Assembly (NCBI RefSeq): GCF_008801925.2
Contig: NZ_CP062803.1
Coordinates: 4,502,735-4,566,734, forward strand
Direction of reading: 5' to 3'
Source: Cupriavidus basilensis
GTDB lineage: Bacteria > Pseudomonadota > Gammaproteobacteria > Burkholderiales > Burkholderiaceae
DNA: 64,000 nucleotides
The notes under the pieces were generated by a model. It made no database searches. It was not told where the DNA came from and saw only the letters and a program-made list of their open reading frames with translations. The position numbers and the translations under genes are program-made. Position 1 is the stretch's first letter; each line of letters begins with the position of its first letter. This document shows, piece by piece, positions 37,335 to 46,106 of the stretch.

Positions 37335-38249
37335 ATGAAGGATTTCAAGAACAAGGTGGCCGCCATTACCGGCGCAGGCTCCGGCATGGGCCGCTCGCTG
37401 GCGCTCGCGCTGGCGCGCGAAGGCTGCCAGCTGGCGCTGTCGGACCGCAATGAAAAAGGCCTCGCGCAGACGGTGGCCGAGGTCATGCGCGCAGCGCCAG
37501 GCCTGGTGTTCACGCAGCACTGCGTGGATGTATCGGACCGCGCCGCGATGTACGCCTGGGCCGAACAGGCCGCGCGCACGCACGGGCGCATCAACCTGAT
37601 TTTCAACAACGCCGGCGTGGCGCTGTCGAGCACCATCGAGGGCATGAGCTACGATGACCTCGAATGGATCATGGGCATCAACTTCTGGGGCGTGGTGCAT
37701 GGCACCAAGGCGTTCCTGCCCTACCTGAAGGCCAGCGGCGAAGGCCACGTGATCAATACGTCGAGCATCTTCGGCATCTTCGCGCAGCCCGGCATGAGCG
37801 GCTACAACGCGAGCAAGTATGCGGTGCGCGGCTTTACGGAATCGCTGCGCCAGGAGCTCGACATGCAGGCCTGCGGCGTGTCCGCGACCTGCGTGCACCC
37901 GGGCGGCATCAAGACCAATATTGCGCAGGCCAGCCGCATCTCCGCGAACGTCACCGGCTTCCTCGTGCACGATGAGCAGCAGGGCCGCGATGAGTTCGAG
38001 AAGTATTTCATCACCACGGCGGACAAGGCCGCGCGCGTGATCCTCAACGGTGTGCGCCACAACCGCCGCCGCGTGCTGATCGGACCGGATGCGGTTGCCG
38101 CCGACATGATGGCGCGGCTGCTGCCCGCGGCCTACCAGAAGCTGGTGGTGTTCGACGCGCGGCGCAAAGGCCCGCTCGGCAAGCCCGCCGCGGGCGTGCC
38201 CGGCACGGTGCCGGCCAAGGCCGGCGGCAATGGCGGAGACGCGCAATGA
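37335..38249 (+). CDS. Short-chain dehydrogenase/reductase
   Basis: 304 residues, somewhat long for a classical SDR because of a C-terminal extension. Cofactor motif AAITGAGSGMGRSLALALAREG, the NNAG structural motif (LIFNNAGVAL), the catalytic Ser in INTSSIFG and YNASK for Tyr and Lys. It interconverts an alcohol and a ketone with NAD(P). Its stop overlaps the hydrolase start as ATGA. In this operon it probably supplies the ketone for the upstream monooxygenase. Confidence 0.9.
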   Translation: MKDFKNKVAAITGAGSGMGRSLALALAREGCQLALSDRNEKGLAQTVAEVMRAAPGLVFTQHCVDVSDRAAMYAWAEQAARTHGRINLIFNNAGVALSSTIEGMSYDDLEWIMGINFWGVVHGTKAFLPYLKASGEGHVINTSSIFGIFAQPGMSGYNASKYAVRGFTESLRQELDMQACGVSATCVHPGGIKTNIAQASRISANVTGFLVHDEQQGRDEFEKYFITTADKAARVILNGVRHNRRRVLIGPDAVAADMMARLLPAAYQKLVVFDARRKGPLGKPAAGVPGTVPAKAGGNGGDAQ

Positions 38250-39208
38250 ACCGCGTCGCCATGCCGGCGGACAGCCGCCTCTCGCAGCCACCCGGCGCGC
38301 TCACGCGCTGGTTCGGCCAGGGCCGCGTCGGGCTGTTCAGCCTCTCGCGTGAAACGCTCGCCAGACGCTACGCGCTGCCCGCCTCGCGCTGGGTGCAGGT
38401 CATGGGCACGCTCGTGCATTACACCGATGAAGGCGTGCCCGGCGGCGAGCCGCTGCTGCTGATCCATGGCTTCGGCGCTTCGCTGCACACCTGGCAAGGC
38501 GTGCTGCCGGCACTCGCGCAACGCTATCGCGTGCTGCGCGTGGACCTGCCGCCCTTTGGCCTGACCGGGCCGTTGCGCGATGCGCGCGGGCGCATTCTCA
38601 CCATGGATGTGGACACGTACCGCCGCTTCATCGACGCCTTCTGCGACGCCATCCACCTGCAGCGCGCCAGCGTCATCGGCAACTCGCTGGGCGGCCTGAT
38701 CGCATGGGACATGGCCGCGCGCCATCCAGGGCGCGTCGACAAGATGGTGCTGATCGATGCCGCCGGTTTCCCGATGAAGTTGCCGCTCTATATTGCGCTG
38801 TTCAACCACGCGCCGGTGCGCTGGTCGGCGCCGTGGCTGCTGCCGGAGTGCGTGATCCGCGCCGCCACGCGCGACGTCTACGGCGATGCCTCGCGGGTGG
38901 ACGAAGGCACCTTCCGCCGCTATGTCGATTTCTTCTACGCCGAGGGCAGCCGCGAAGCGGTGGGCCGCATGGTGCCCAAGCTGGATTTCGACGCGCTCGA
39001 CACGCAAGCGCTCAACGCCATCCGCTCGCCCACGCTGGTGCTGTGGGGCGAGCGTGACCGCTGGATCCCGCCGGCGCATGCGCAAGCCTTTGCCGGGCGC
39101 ATCCCGGGGGCGCGGCTGCAGCGCTACGCCGGCCTGGGCCATATCCCCATGGAAGAGGATCCGCAGCGCGTGGCGGCGGACCTGCTGCCTTTTCTCGACG
39201 GGCGCTGA
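38246..39208 (+). CDS. Alpha/beta hydrolase
   Basis: 320 residues. The oxyanion region is LLLIHGFGASLHTW, the nucleophile elbow VIGNSLGGLIAWDMA, and the C-terminal catalytic segments are LVLWGERDRWIP (Asp) and AGLGHIPMEEDP (His). It probably cleaves the ester or lactone formed by the monooxygenase encoded two genes upstream. The overlap with the SDR gene implies translational coupling. Confidence 0.9.
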   Translation: MNRVAMPADSRLSQPPGALTRWFGQGRVGLFSLSRETLARRYALPASRWVQVMGTLVHYTDEGVPGGEPLLLIHGFGASLHTWQGVLPALAQRYRVLRVDLPPFGLTGPLRDARGRILTMDVDTYRRFIDAFCDAIHLQRASVIGNSLGGLIAWDMAARHPGRVDKMVLIDAAGFPMKLPLYIALFNHAPVRWSAPWLLPECVIRAATRDVYGDASRVDEGTFRRYVDFFYAEGSREAVGRMVPKLDFDALDTQALNAIRSPTLVLWGERDRWIPPAHAQAFAGRIPGARLQRYAGLGHIPMEEDPQRVAADLLPFLDGR

Positions 39209-39278
39209 GGCCACCGCCGACATACGCAACGCACCCGACGCACCCGACGCATTCCACGAATCGACAGGAGTACTCATC

Positions 39279-40151
39279 ATGATGCCAGTCCGACGCGATG
39301 TGCATCCCCACTTGCCCGCCAGCCGCATCGGCGACTGGCACGTGCGGGGCCGCCATGTCACCCACTTCGTCAACGCGCTCTCGATCTTCTTTCCGGCGGG
39401 CGAACGCTTCTTCATGGACAGCGTGCGCGCCTATCGCGACGATGTGACCGACCCCGAGCTCAAGCGTGCCATCGCGGGTTTTATCGGCCAGGAGGCCATG
39501 CACACGCGCGAGCACATTCTCTACAACCGGCTGATGACGGATGCGGGCCTGCCCGCCGAGCCGCTCGACCGGTTCGTTGGCAAACTGCTCAACGTGCTGC
39601 GCAAGATACTGCCCAAGTCATGGCAGCTCGCGCACACCATCGCGCTCGAGCACTACACCGCCATGCTTGCCGGCGGGCTGCTGGCGGACCCGGACCAGAT
39701 GGGCGGCTCCGAGCCCGGCTACCACCAGGTGTGGATCTGGCACGCGCTGGAAGAGACCGAGCACAAGGCAGTGGCCTACGACGTGTGGAATGCCGTGATG
39801 AAGCCGGGGCTATCTCGCTATCTGCTGCGCACCTTCACCATGCTCACCACCACGGTGACGTTCTGGGCGATGGTGTTCGTGTTCCACATCCGGCTGGTGA
39901 TGGCGGATCGCGAGTGCCGCAACAAGCTCGGCGGCTTTGGCGGCGTGATGCGTTTCCTGTGGGGCAAGCCCGGCGTGCTGCGCAAGATGATTCCGGAGTG
40001 GTTCGATTATTTCCGGCCGGGCTTCCACCCGTGGGATCATGACAACCGTGCGCAGCTGGCGCGCATCGAGCCGCTGATCGCGGAGATCGAGGCCAACTCC
40101 GCGCGGGCCGGCGTATCCAGCCGGGCGCCTTCGGTGAGGGCCGCGGCATGA
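39279..40151 (+). CDS. PF10118 'metal-dependent hydrolase' family, ferritin-like diiron protein
   Basis: 290 residues; AGGAG precedes the ATG at 39279. The family is annotated as predicted metal-dependent hydrolase, but the residues form a ferritin-like diiron set: Glu42 (PAGERFF), E72-A-M-H75 ([10 protein letters not shown]), Glu124 ([10 protein letters not shown]) and E159-T-E-H162 (ALEETEHKA), that is E, ExxH, E, ExxH on four helices. A hydrophobic helix follows at about 186-209, so membrane association is likely. The rubredoxin gene overlaps its stop by ATGA. I infer a rubredoxin-fed diiron oxygenase or desaturase acting on the cluster's substrate rather than a hydrolase. Confidence 0.82.
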   Translation: MMPVRRDVHPHLPASRIGDWHVRGRHVTHFVNALSIFFPAGERFFMDSVRAYRDDVTDPELKRAIAGFIGQEAMHTREHILYNRLMTDAGLPAEPLDRFVGKLLNVLRKILPKSWQLAHTIALEHYTAMLAGGLLADPDQMGGSEPGYHQVWIWHALEETEHKAVAYDVWNAVMKPGLSRYLLRTFTMLTTTVTFWAMVFVFHIRLVMADRECRNKLGGFGGVMRFLWGKPGVLRKMIPEWFDYFRPGFHPWDHDNRAQLARIEPLIAEIEANSARAGVSSRAPSVRAAA

Positions 40152-40312
40152 AGGTCTGGCAGTGTGAAATCTGCGGGCTGGTCTACGACGAAGCCGCTGG
40201 CATGCCGGAGCATGGCATCGCGCCCGGCACGGCATGGAGTGCCGTGACGGAAGACTGGAGCTGCCCCGATTGCGGCATGCGCAAGGGCGATTTCCAGATG
40301 GTGGCGCTTTAG
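40148..40312 (+). CDS. Rubredoxin
   Basis: 54 residues. Two CxxC knuckles bind one iron: C6-EI-C9 in [16 protein letters not shown], and C39-PD-C42 in [13 protein letters not shown]. The ATG overlaps the stop of the diiron protein gene. Rubredoxins are one-electron carriers and are the usual donors for membrane diiron hydroxylases such as AlkB. The coupling strongly suggests this one reduces the adjacent diiron protein. No rubredoxin reductase gene is in the window. This gene is short and easily missed. Confidence 0.92.
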   Translation: MKVWQCEICGLVYDEAAGMPEHGIAPGTAWSAVTEDWSCPDCGMRKGDFQMVAL

Positions 40313-40342
40313 CTAGCGGGCTAGAGCGGGCACGTCCCTGTA

Positions 40343-41242
40343 TCAGCGCCTGGCCTTGCGCGGCCCGGCCTTTGGCGCGTTGCCCGCGCCGCCGTCTTCC
40401 GGCGCGTCGTGCAAGTGCTCGATGATGGCCGCCACGCGGTCGCCGAGGTATTTATTGGCCGACTGTTCCATGGCCCGCATCATCTCCGCTTCTACCGCCA
40501 CCATGGCCAGCGGGCGGATGCGCCAGAGGATATCCACCAGCCGCGGCACGTCCTGCGGCGGTGGCAGCTTGCCTTCACCGAAGCGGTCCAGCTCGCGCAC
40601 CACCATGGCCACGATCCGGTCCGATACGGCTTCGAAGTGCCCGCGTGCGTGCTCGACGATGGACAGCACATCTTCCAGCGGAAATCCCGCGCGCGCGATC
40701 TCCGCGCCGGCAGCCAGCGTGCGCGGGCTGCGTGCGAGGTAGCCCATGCCGTCCGGCTCCAGCAGCCCCAGCGCGATGGCCTTGGCCAGCGCCGGGCGCG
40801 ATATCGCGCGGCCGAACAGCTTGGCCAGCGCCAGGTAGGAATAGTGGCGCGGCACTTCATCGGTCCACGGGCTGCTGATGGCGGATTCCAGCCCGAGGAT
40901 GGAGCGCAGGTCGTGCCCCTCCACGATGGCCTTGAGCAGCTCCTGGATATTGTTCAGCGTGTAGCCGCGCGCCAGCAGGTGGTTGATCAGCCGTAGCCGG
41001 CCCAGGTGCGTCTGCGTGTAGATGCCCACCCGGCCGCGCCGCTCGGGTGGATCGATCAGGCCGCGGTCCTGGTAGGAGCGCACGTTGCGCACCGTGGTGC
41101 CGGCCGCCCGCGCGAGTTCGTCGATGGTGTATTCCGGCGGCGTGCCATTGCCATTGCCATGGCCGGAGCCGGCGGCATCGTGGGCGGCGGACGCGGATGA
41201 CGGCGAGGAGGTGGGCGCAGCGCTGCGCTTGAAGAAGGCCAT
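40343..41242 (-). CDS. MerR-family regulator
   Basis: 299 residues from the ATG at 41242. After a low-complexity Ser/Ala/Gly N-terminus of about 35 residues, the MerR helix-turn-helix reads YTIDELARAAGTTVRNVRSYQDRGLIDPPERRGRVGIYTQTHLGRLRLI. The effector domain is helical and lacks the Cys pattern of metal sensors. It is convergent with the rubredoxin gene and divergent from the LysR gene. It may regulate the monooxygenase operon; this is not shown. Confidence 0.85.
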   Translation of the reverse strand: MAFFKRSAAPTSSPSSASAAHDAAGSGHGNGNGTPPEYTIDELARAAGTTVRNVRSYQDRGLIDPPERRGRVGIYTQTHLGRLRLINHLLARGYTLNNIQELLKAIVEGHDLRSILGLESAISSPWTDEVPRHYSYLALAKLFGRAISRPALAKAIALGLLEPDGMGYLARSPRTLAAGAEIARAGFPLEDVLSIVEHARGHFEAVSDRIVAMVVRELDRFGEGKLPPPQDVPRLVDILWRIRPLAMVAVEAEMMRAMEQSANKYLGDRVAAIIEHLHDAPEDGGAGNAPKAGPRKARR

Positions 41243-41412
41243 GGCAAAAATTCTACCCGAGTCGTGCGGCTGCCGTGTGTCGCATGCCGCGCGCTGCGCG
41301 CCGGGGCACGTACAGCTACAGCTACAATATTCGCAGCGCCGCGCTTCGCGACGGCGGCATTTGCCCGGAACGTCCCCATTCAACTTCTGCGCGCGCCCTG
41401 GCGCGAGTCCTT

Positions 41413-42342
41413 ATGCATATCCGCTGGCTGGAGGATTTTGTGTGCCTGGCCCAGGCCGGCAGCCTTGCGCGCGCGGCGGAGCTGCGCAACGTCACGCCGC
41501 CGGCATTCGGGCGCCGCATGCAGGCGCTGGAAGTCTGGGCGGGTGCGCCGCTGATCGATCGCAGCGTGTTCCCGGTGCGCCTCACCGATGAAGGGCGGCA
41601 GTTTCTGGAGGCCGCGCAGAGCGCGCTGCGCACGCTGGACGACACGCGCATGTCGCTGCGCGCGGCGCATCGGGCCGATGCCAGCACCGTGGTGATCGTC
41701 ACCGGCAAGACGCTGGCGCGCTCGATGGTGCCAGCGTGGCTGGCCGGCCTGCGCCATGCGCTGCGCAACGACAAGGCGGCGGCGGGCTTTCGCACGCGGC
41801 TTTCCACCTTTCCCACGCACGACGCGCTGGCGATCTTCACCGAAGGCGACGCGGATTTCCTGCTTTGCTACAACTCCCCAGAGCAGCCGGTGACGCTGGA
41901 CAGCGCGCGCTACCAGTACCACTTCGTGGGCGAGGAGCGCCTCGTTTGCGTGAGCGCGGCGGCCGATGGCGGCGGGCCACAGTACAAGTTGCTCGCGCGC
42001 GGCCAGCGCGCCCCGGTGCCGATGATCGCCTACGCGCCGACGCTGACCCTGGGCCGCATGGTCAACGGCGAGATCGCGCGCCGCGGGCTGGCCAGCCGGC
42101 TCGACGTGATCGCGGTCAGCGACTTCGCCGAATCCGTGCATGAAATGGTGCGCCAGCGCATGGGCCTGGCGTGGCTGCCCGCGCGGCTGATCGCCGATGA
42201 CCTGCACGCCGGGCGCCTGGTGCGCGCCGGGCTGGAGGTCGGCGGCGACACGGACCTCGTGATGCAGATCCTGCTGTATCGCCCGCGCGCGCCCATGCGG
42301 GCGCTGGGCGAGGCCTTCTGGCATGCGGCGGTGGCCGGCTAG
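41413..42342 (+). CDS. LysR-family regulator
   Basis: 309 residues from the ATG at 41413, which gives the usual N-terminus MHIRWLEDFVCLAQAGSLARAAELRNVTPPAFGRRMQALEVWAG. The helix-turn-helix is unusual in having PAFGRR where most have SALSRQ. The effector domain is of the periplasmic-binding fold. The following genes, a Bug binding protein and an aspartoacylase-like hydrolase, are in the same direction with a 194-bp gap, so it probably controls them. Confidence 0.87.
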   Translation: MHIRWLEDFVCLAQAGSLARAAELRNVTPPAFGRRMQALEVWAGAPLIDRSVFPVRLTDEGRQFLEAAQSALRTLDDTRMSLRAAHRADASTVVIVTGKTLARSMVPAWLAGLRHALRNDKAAAGFRTRLSTFPTHDALAIFTEGDADFLLCYNSPEQPVTLDSARYQYHFVGEERLVCVSAAADGGGPQYKLLARGQRAPVPMIAYAPTLTLGRMVNGEIARRGLASRLDVIAVSDFAESVHEMVRQRMGLAWLPARLIADDLHAGRLVRAGLEVGGDTDLVMQILLYRPRAPMRALGEAFWHAAVAG

Positions 42343-42536
42343 CTGTCCGGCGCCACGCGCCGGGTCCAGCGGCCTGATCCCGCCCTCGCCCCACCCACCC
42401 CCCACCCTTGCCAAAACGGCAAGCGCCATTGCCAAAGCCGCACGTTGCTGCGCCCGCACGCTCTCTAAGATCGCCGCATGCCTGCATACCTTGCCTGTCT
42501 GCATACGGCGCAAATCTAGAAACGGAGAGACCTGCC

Positions 42537-43505
42537 ATGAACAAACTGCTGCGTGCGGCTGCTGCCGCATCCTTCTGCCTGCTTGCCGGCGGCGCTAGCG
42601 CCTCGGGCTGGCCGACCAAGCCGATTTCCCTGGTGGTGGGCTACACCGCGGGCGGCAGCGTCGACCTGGTGGCGCGCACTATCGCGCCGGAACTGGGCAA
42701 GCGCCTGGGCCAGAGCGTGGTGATCGAGAACCTGGGCGGCGCGGGCGGCACCATCGGTGCGTCCAAGGTGGTCAAGGCCGACGCCGACGGCTACACGCTG
42801 CTGATGGGCTCGGGCAGCGAGGTCTCGATCGCGCGCCTGACCAATCCCGCGGTGCGCTACGACGGCGAGCGCGACCTGGCGCCGATCACCTTTGTCGGCA
42901 CCCAGCCGATGGTGCTGGTGGGCAAGTCCGCGCTGCCGGCCAAGAACGCCGATGAGCTGATCGCGCTGGCCAAGGCGCAGCCGGGCAAGCTGGCCTATGC
43001 CTCGTCCGGCGTGGGCACGCCGCTGAACCTGGCCGGCGAGCTGATCAAGCAGCAAGGCAAGGTCAACATCACCCATGTGCCCTATAAGGGTGCGTCCGCC
43101 ATGTCCACCGACCTGCTCGGCGGCCAGATCGACCTCGCCGTGATGGTGCTGTCGTCGGCGCTGCCGCATATCCAGGCTGGCCGGGTCAAGGCCTACGGCG
43201 TGACCGAAGGGCACCGCGCCCAGGTGGCGCCCAACGTGCCCGCGCTGGCGGAAAGCAGCGCGCTCAAGGGCGTGGACATGGGGGTGTGGTTTGGCCTGAT
43301 GGCGCCGGCCAATACGCCGCGCGCCGTGGTCGATCGCCTGAACACCGAGATGCAGGCGGTGCTGGCCATGCCCGAGGTGAAGAAAAAGCTGGCCGAGGCC
43401 GGCGTGGAAGTGGCGCCGGGCGGCCCGGGCCAGTTCGCCAGCTTTATCAAGCGCGAGACGGTGAAGTACAAGAGCATCGTCCAGACTGCCGGCATTCACG
43501 AATAA
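42537..43505 (+). CDS. Bug-type periplasmic solute-binding protein
   Basis: 322 residues with a signal peptide ending GGASA-SGWPTKPI. The mature protein contains the Bug hallmarks VVGYTAGGSVDLVARTIAPELGKRLGQSVVIENLGGAGGTIGASKV and LPHIQAGRVKAYGVT. It binds a carboxylate or related solute in the periplasm. No TctA/TctB permease is adjacent, which is common for Bug proteins; they may use a permease elsewhere or signal. It lies between the LysR regulator and the M14-like hydrolase. Confidence 0.9.
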   Translation: MNKLLRAAAAASFCLLAGGASASGWPTKPISLVVGYTAGGSVDLVARTIAPELGKRLGQSVVIENLGGAGGTIGASKVVKADADGYTLLMGSGSEVSIARLTNPAVRYDGERDLAPITFVGTQPMVLVGKSALPAKNADELIALAKAQPGKLAYASSGVGTPLNLAGELIKQQGKVNITHVPYKGASAMSTDLLGGQIDLAVMVLSSALPHIQAGRVKAYGVTEGHRAQVAPNVPALAESSALKGVDMGVWFGLMAPANTPRAVVDRLNTEMQAVLAMPEVKKKLAEAGVEVAPGGPGQFASFIKRETVKYKSIVQTAGIHE

Positions 43506-43641
43506 GCGGACGGCGGCAGGCGTACCATTTGCTTGTCGCAAGTGGCGGTGCCGGCGGTTGCCGCTCGCCCGCCTTCTCCCGCTTCATTCGCTACTTTCGC
43601 TGTTCAGTCGCTATCACTTGGCACTCTTGCCGATCAAAAAC

Positions 43642-44613
43642 ATGACGACCACTGCCCCCAGCTTCGACGCTTACCCGGTTGAAGTCGAATTCCCCGATAT
43701 CTCCGCCTACGCCGCCGGCAACGCCGGCGTGCCCTACGTCCACACCTTCGACAGCGGCGTGCCCGGCCCGCACGTGATGGTCAATGCGCTGACCCACGGC
43801 AACGAGGTGTGCGGCGCCATCACCGTCAAGGTGCTGCTGGACCTGGGCCTGCGCCCGCGCCGCGGCCGCCTGACGTTGGCCTTTGCCAACGTCGACGCGT
43901 ACCACAGCTTCGATGCCGCCCGCCCGGATGCGTCGCGCTATGTCGACCAGGATTTCAACCGCGTGTGGACGGCCGCCGTGCTCGACGACACCACCCGTGA
44001 CTCGTCCGAGCTGCGCCGCGCGCGCGCCATGCGCCCGGTCATCGACACCGTTGACCTGCTGCTCGACCTGCACTCCATGCACGAGAAAAGCCTGCCGCTG
44101 ATCGTGTCCGGCCCGCTCGACAAGGGCATCGCCCTGTCGCGCGCCGTGGGCGCGCCCGCCAATGTGATCGTGGACGAGGGCCATCCGGAAGGACGGCGCA
44201 TGCGTGACTACGAAGGCTTTGGCGACCCGGCCAGCGCCAGGAACGCACTGCTGATCGAATGCGGCCAGCACTGGGAAACCGCTGCCGTGGGCGTGGCCCA
44301 GGACAGCACCGCGCGCTTCCTGCTCCATGCCGGCGTGATCGATGCGGGTGACGTGCCTGCCGGCTGGCTCCTGCCCATGGCACCGCAGCGGGTGGTACGC
44401 GTGACCGAGCCGGTGGTTGCCAGCAGCATGGATTTCCGCTTCGCCGGCCCATACACCGGGCTGGAAACCTTCGCCGAAGCCGGCACCGTGATCGGCTGGC
44501 GCGACGGCGAGCCGGTGGTCACGCCGTATCCGGATTGCGTGCTGGTGATGCCGTCGCTACGCCAACTGCGCCCGGGCGTGACCGTGGTGCGGCTGGGGCA
44601 GCTGGTAGGCTGA
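43642..44613 (+). CDS. Succinylglutamate desuccinylase/aspartoacylase family protein
   Basis: 323 residues of the zinc-dependent AstE/AspA family. The zinc ligands are visible as LTHGNEVCG (His and Glu) and LLDLHSMHEK (His). A C-terminal beta domain starts around 'YTGLETFAEAGTVIGW'. It removes an acyl group from an N-acylated amino acid or a related amide. Next to a Bug protein and LysR gene, it probably begins breakdown of the imported compound; the identity is unknown. Confidence 0.85.
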   Translation: MTTTAPSFDAYPVEVEFPDISAYAAGNAGVPYVHTFDSGVPGPHVMVNALTHGNEVCGAITVKVLLDLGLRPRRGRLTLAFANVDAYHSFDAARPDASRYVDQDFNRVWTAAVLDDTTRDSSELRRARAMRPVIDTVDLLLDLHSMHEKSLPLIVSGPLDKGIALSRAVGAPANVIVDEGHPEGRRMRDYEGFGDPASARNALLIECGQHWETAAVGVAQDSTARFLLHAGVIDAGDVPAGWLLPMAPQRVVRVTEPVVASSMDFRFAGPYTGLETFAEAGTVIGWRDGEPVVTPYPDCVLVMPSLRQLRPGVTVVRLGQLVG

Positions 44614-44623
44614 TCGGTTGATT

Positions 44624-44645
44624 TAAGTGCGTAAATACGCACTTA
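44624..44645. terminator. Perfect 10+2+10 palindrome between convergent genes
   Basis: TAAGTGCGTA, AA, TACGCACTTA is a perfect inverted repeat 10 bp after the hydrolase stop and 41 bp before the convergent lipoprotein stop. There is no T-run, so it could be a weak bidirectional terminator or a protein-binding site. Confidence 0.4.
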
Positions 44646-44686
44646 TCGCTGTAATGGGTACGCCGTCGTCAAGGCGGCGGAGGTGT

Positions 44687-45205
44687 TCAGGCTGGCGTAG
44701 CTGGCGATTGCGGCGCGGCCGGCGTGCCGGCCGTGGACGGCTTTGGCCGCATGCCGGGCAGCAATTGCTCGAACAGCTCGTCGATCTTCATCTCGGGCGG
44801 GACCAGGTTGCTCAGGTTGATGCCGCCGGCGCTGCGCAGGGCGTCGTAGTTCGCCTTGCCGGCGCGCTCGCCGTTGATATAGACGATGATCTCCGCCGTA
44901 CTCAGGAAATCGCGCCAGTAGGTCTGGCGTTGCATGTAGACCGTGGCGGTATAGGGGCACGACGCTACCGACGAGCCGGGCGACAGCATCTTGAACTCAA
45001 AGCCGCGCTGCTGCACCGCGTCGCGGATGAATTCCGCATAGGCATTGCCGCCGCTGCCCGGGTTGGCGATCACGCAAAACAGCGTGCCGTCGGCCGGCTG
45101 CATGGAGGCGATACGGTCGCCGCGGTCGACCGGGACGACGGCCTGGTACGTGGCGCAGCCGGTGACCAGCAAGCCTAGGCTGGCGGCTAGCAGTGCTTTT
45201 TTCAT
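44687..45205 (-). CDS. Small lipoprotein of unknown function
   Basis: 172 residues from the ATG at 45205 with AGGA upstream. Lipoprotein signal MKKALLAASLGLLVTGCATYQ. The mature part contains GTLFCVIANPGSGGNAYAEFIRDAVQQRGFEFKML and a YTATVYMQRQTYWRDFLSTAEIIVY segment, then a Pro/Ala-rich C-terminus. It resembles the Sbal_3080-type lipoproteins, whose role is unknown. It stands alone; the 171 bp upstream hold an 11-bp repeat of the unit GCCGGTTCTGC. Confidence 0.7.
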   Translation of the reverse strand: MKKALLAASLGLLVTGCATYQAVVPVDRGDRIASMQPADGTLFCVIANPGSGGNAYAEFIRDAVQQRGFEFKMLSPGSSVASCPYTATVYMQRQTYWRDFLSTAEIIVYINGERAGKANYDALRSAGGINLSNLVPPEMKIDELFEQLLPGMRPKPSTAGTPAAPQSPATPA

Positions 45206-45376
45206 GATGTTCCTGGAAACGCTGGTGCAAGGGTGCCGAACCGTGTTGTCGGCAAGCGCGCCAGGCAACTTTAGGCCATTGCGGCGGCGGCAATCGTTGG
45301 AACAGAGCGGGTAAACCGGTCCTGTGCCGGTTCTGCGCCGGTTCTGCTACGGTTCTGTGGCTCGCCCGAGGTTAGC

Positions 45377-45610
45377 CTAGAGCACAATGGCCTGGCGGCA
45401 GCGCAGCGCCATCACCTGCGCCTCGAAGGCGCGGGCCGCGCGCTGCGCGAGCTGGTCGCGGCGGCGGCCCGTGCGGCCATGATCCACGGCGAGGTGACCG
45501 AGCCCGGTCACCTGCCACTCGCGGCGCGTGATGGCGAGGATGTTGGCGAGTGCCTGGGCTTGCTGGACTTGCGGGGCAGGCAGCGTACCCCGGGAGAGAT
45601 CTTCCATCAT
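45377..45610 (-). CDS. Possible small hypothetical protein
   Basis: 77 residues if started at the ATG at 45610; a longer 109-residue frame to 45706 is open. The predicted helical protein contains LPAPQVQQAQALANILAITRREWQVTGLGHLAVDHG and ends ARAFEAQVMALRCRQAIVL. The ribosome site is weak. It may be real because the composition looks protein-like, but I do not recognise it. Confidence 0.4.
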   Translation of the reverse strand: MMEDLSRGTLPAPQVQQAQALANILAITRREWQVTGLGHLAVDHGRTGRRRDQLAQRAARAFEAQVMALRCRQAIVL

Positions 45611-45857
45611 GATATTCAGCGCGGCCCTCGCTCCAGGGGAGCTTCGGGCCGCTTTGCCTTGTCCCGTCGTTGACGTTTGTTCGTATCGTGATGGAAAGAT
45701 AGACAACGCCGGAACGCGCCATTATCGATAGCGCACCGATCCTGCTGTGGGACGTGTCCTACATGCCGCCGGAGTGGCGATTGGCGTACCGGTTAACCGA
45801 GGGGAAAGGGAGAGGCAGCCGTCGCCATGGCGCGCGGTCTTGGCCCGGTTGGTGGCC

Positions 45858-46061
45858 TCAGGCCGTTGCCGCCCCCCCGCTGGCCATCGTGCCCACCACC
45901 ATCAGGCAGATCGCGGCAAGGAACACCCCCACCAGCAGGATCTGCAGGCGTCCCACCGGGCGGCCCTTCAGGAAGGCGTTGCTGATGAACGGTGGCGAGA
46001 CCAGGCCCACCACGGTGACGATCAGGATGGTCAGGGCGAGTACGGAAAGCAGGGTTTGCAT
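45858..46061 (-). CDS. Small membrane protein, two helices
   Basis: 67 residues with two predicted membrane helices (about 5-24 and 40-60) joined by a basic loop NAFLKGRPVGR, giving an N-out/C-out or hairpin topology. It follows the OB-fold protein gene by 45 bp on the same strand and may be co-transcribed. Unknown function. Confidence 0.6.
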   Translation of the reverse strand: MQTLLSVLALTILIVTVVGLVSPPFISNAFLKGRPVGRLQILLVGVFLAAICLMVVGTMASGGAATA

Positions 46062-46106
46062 GCTGGATGTCGATCTGGGTAAATCCGGGTAAGTCAGGGC
46101 TCGCGC

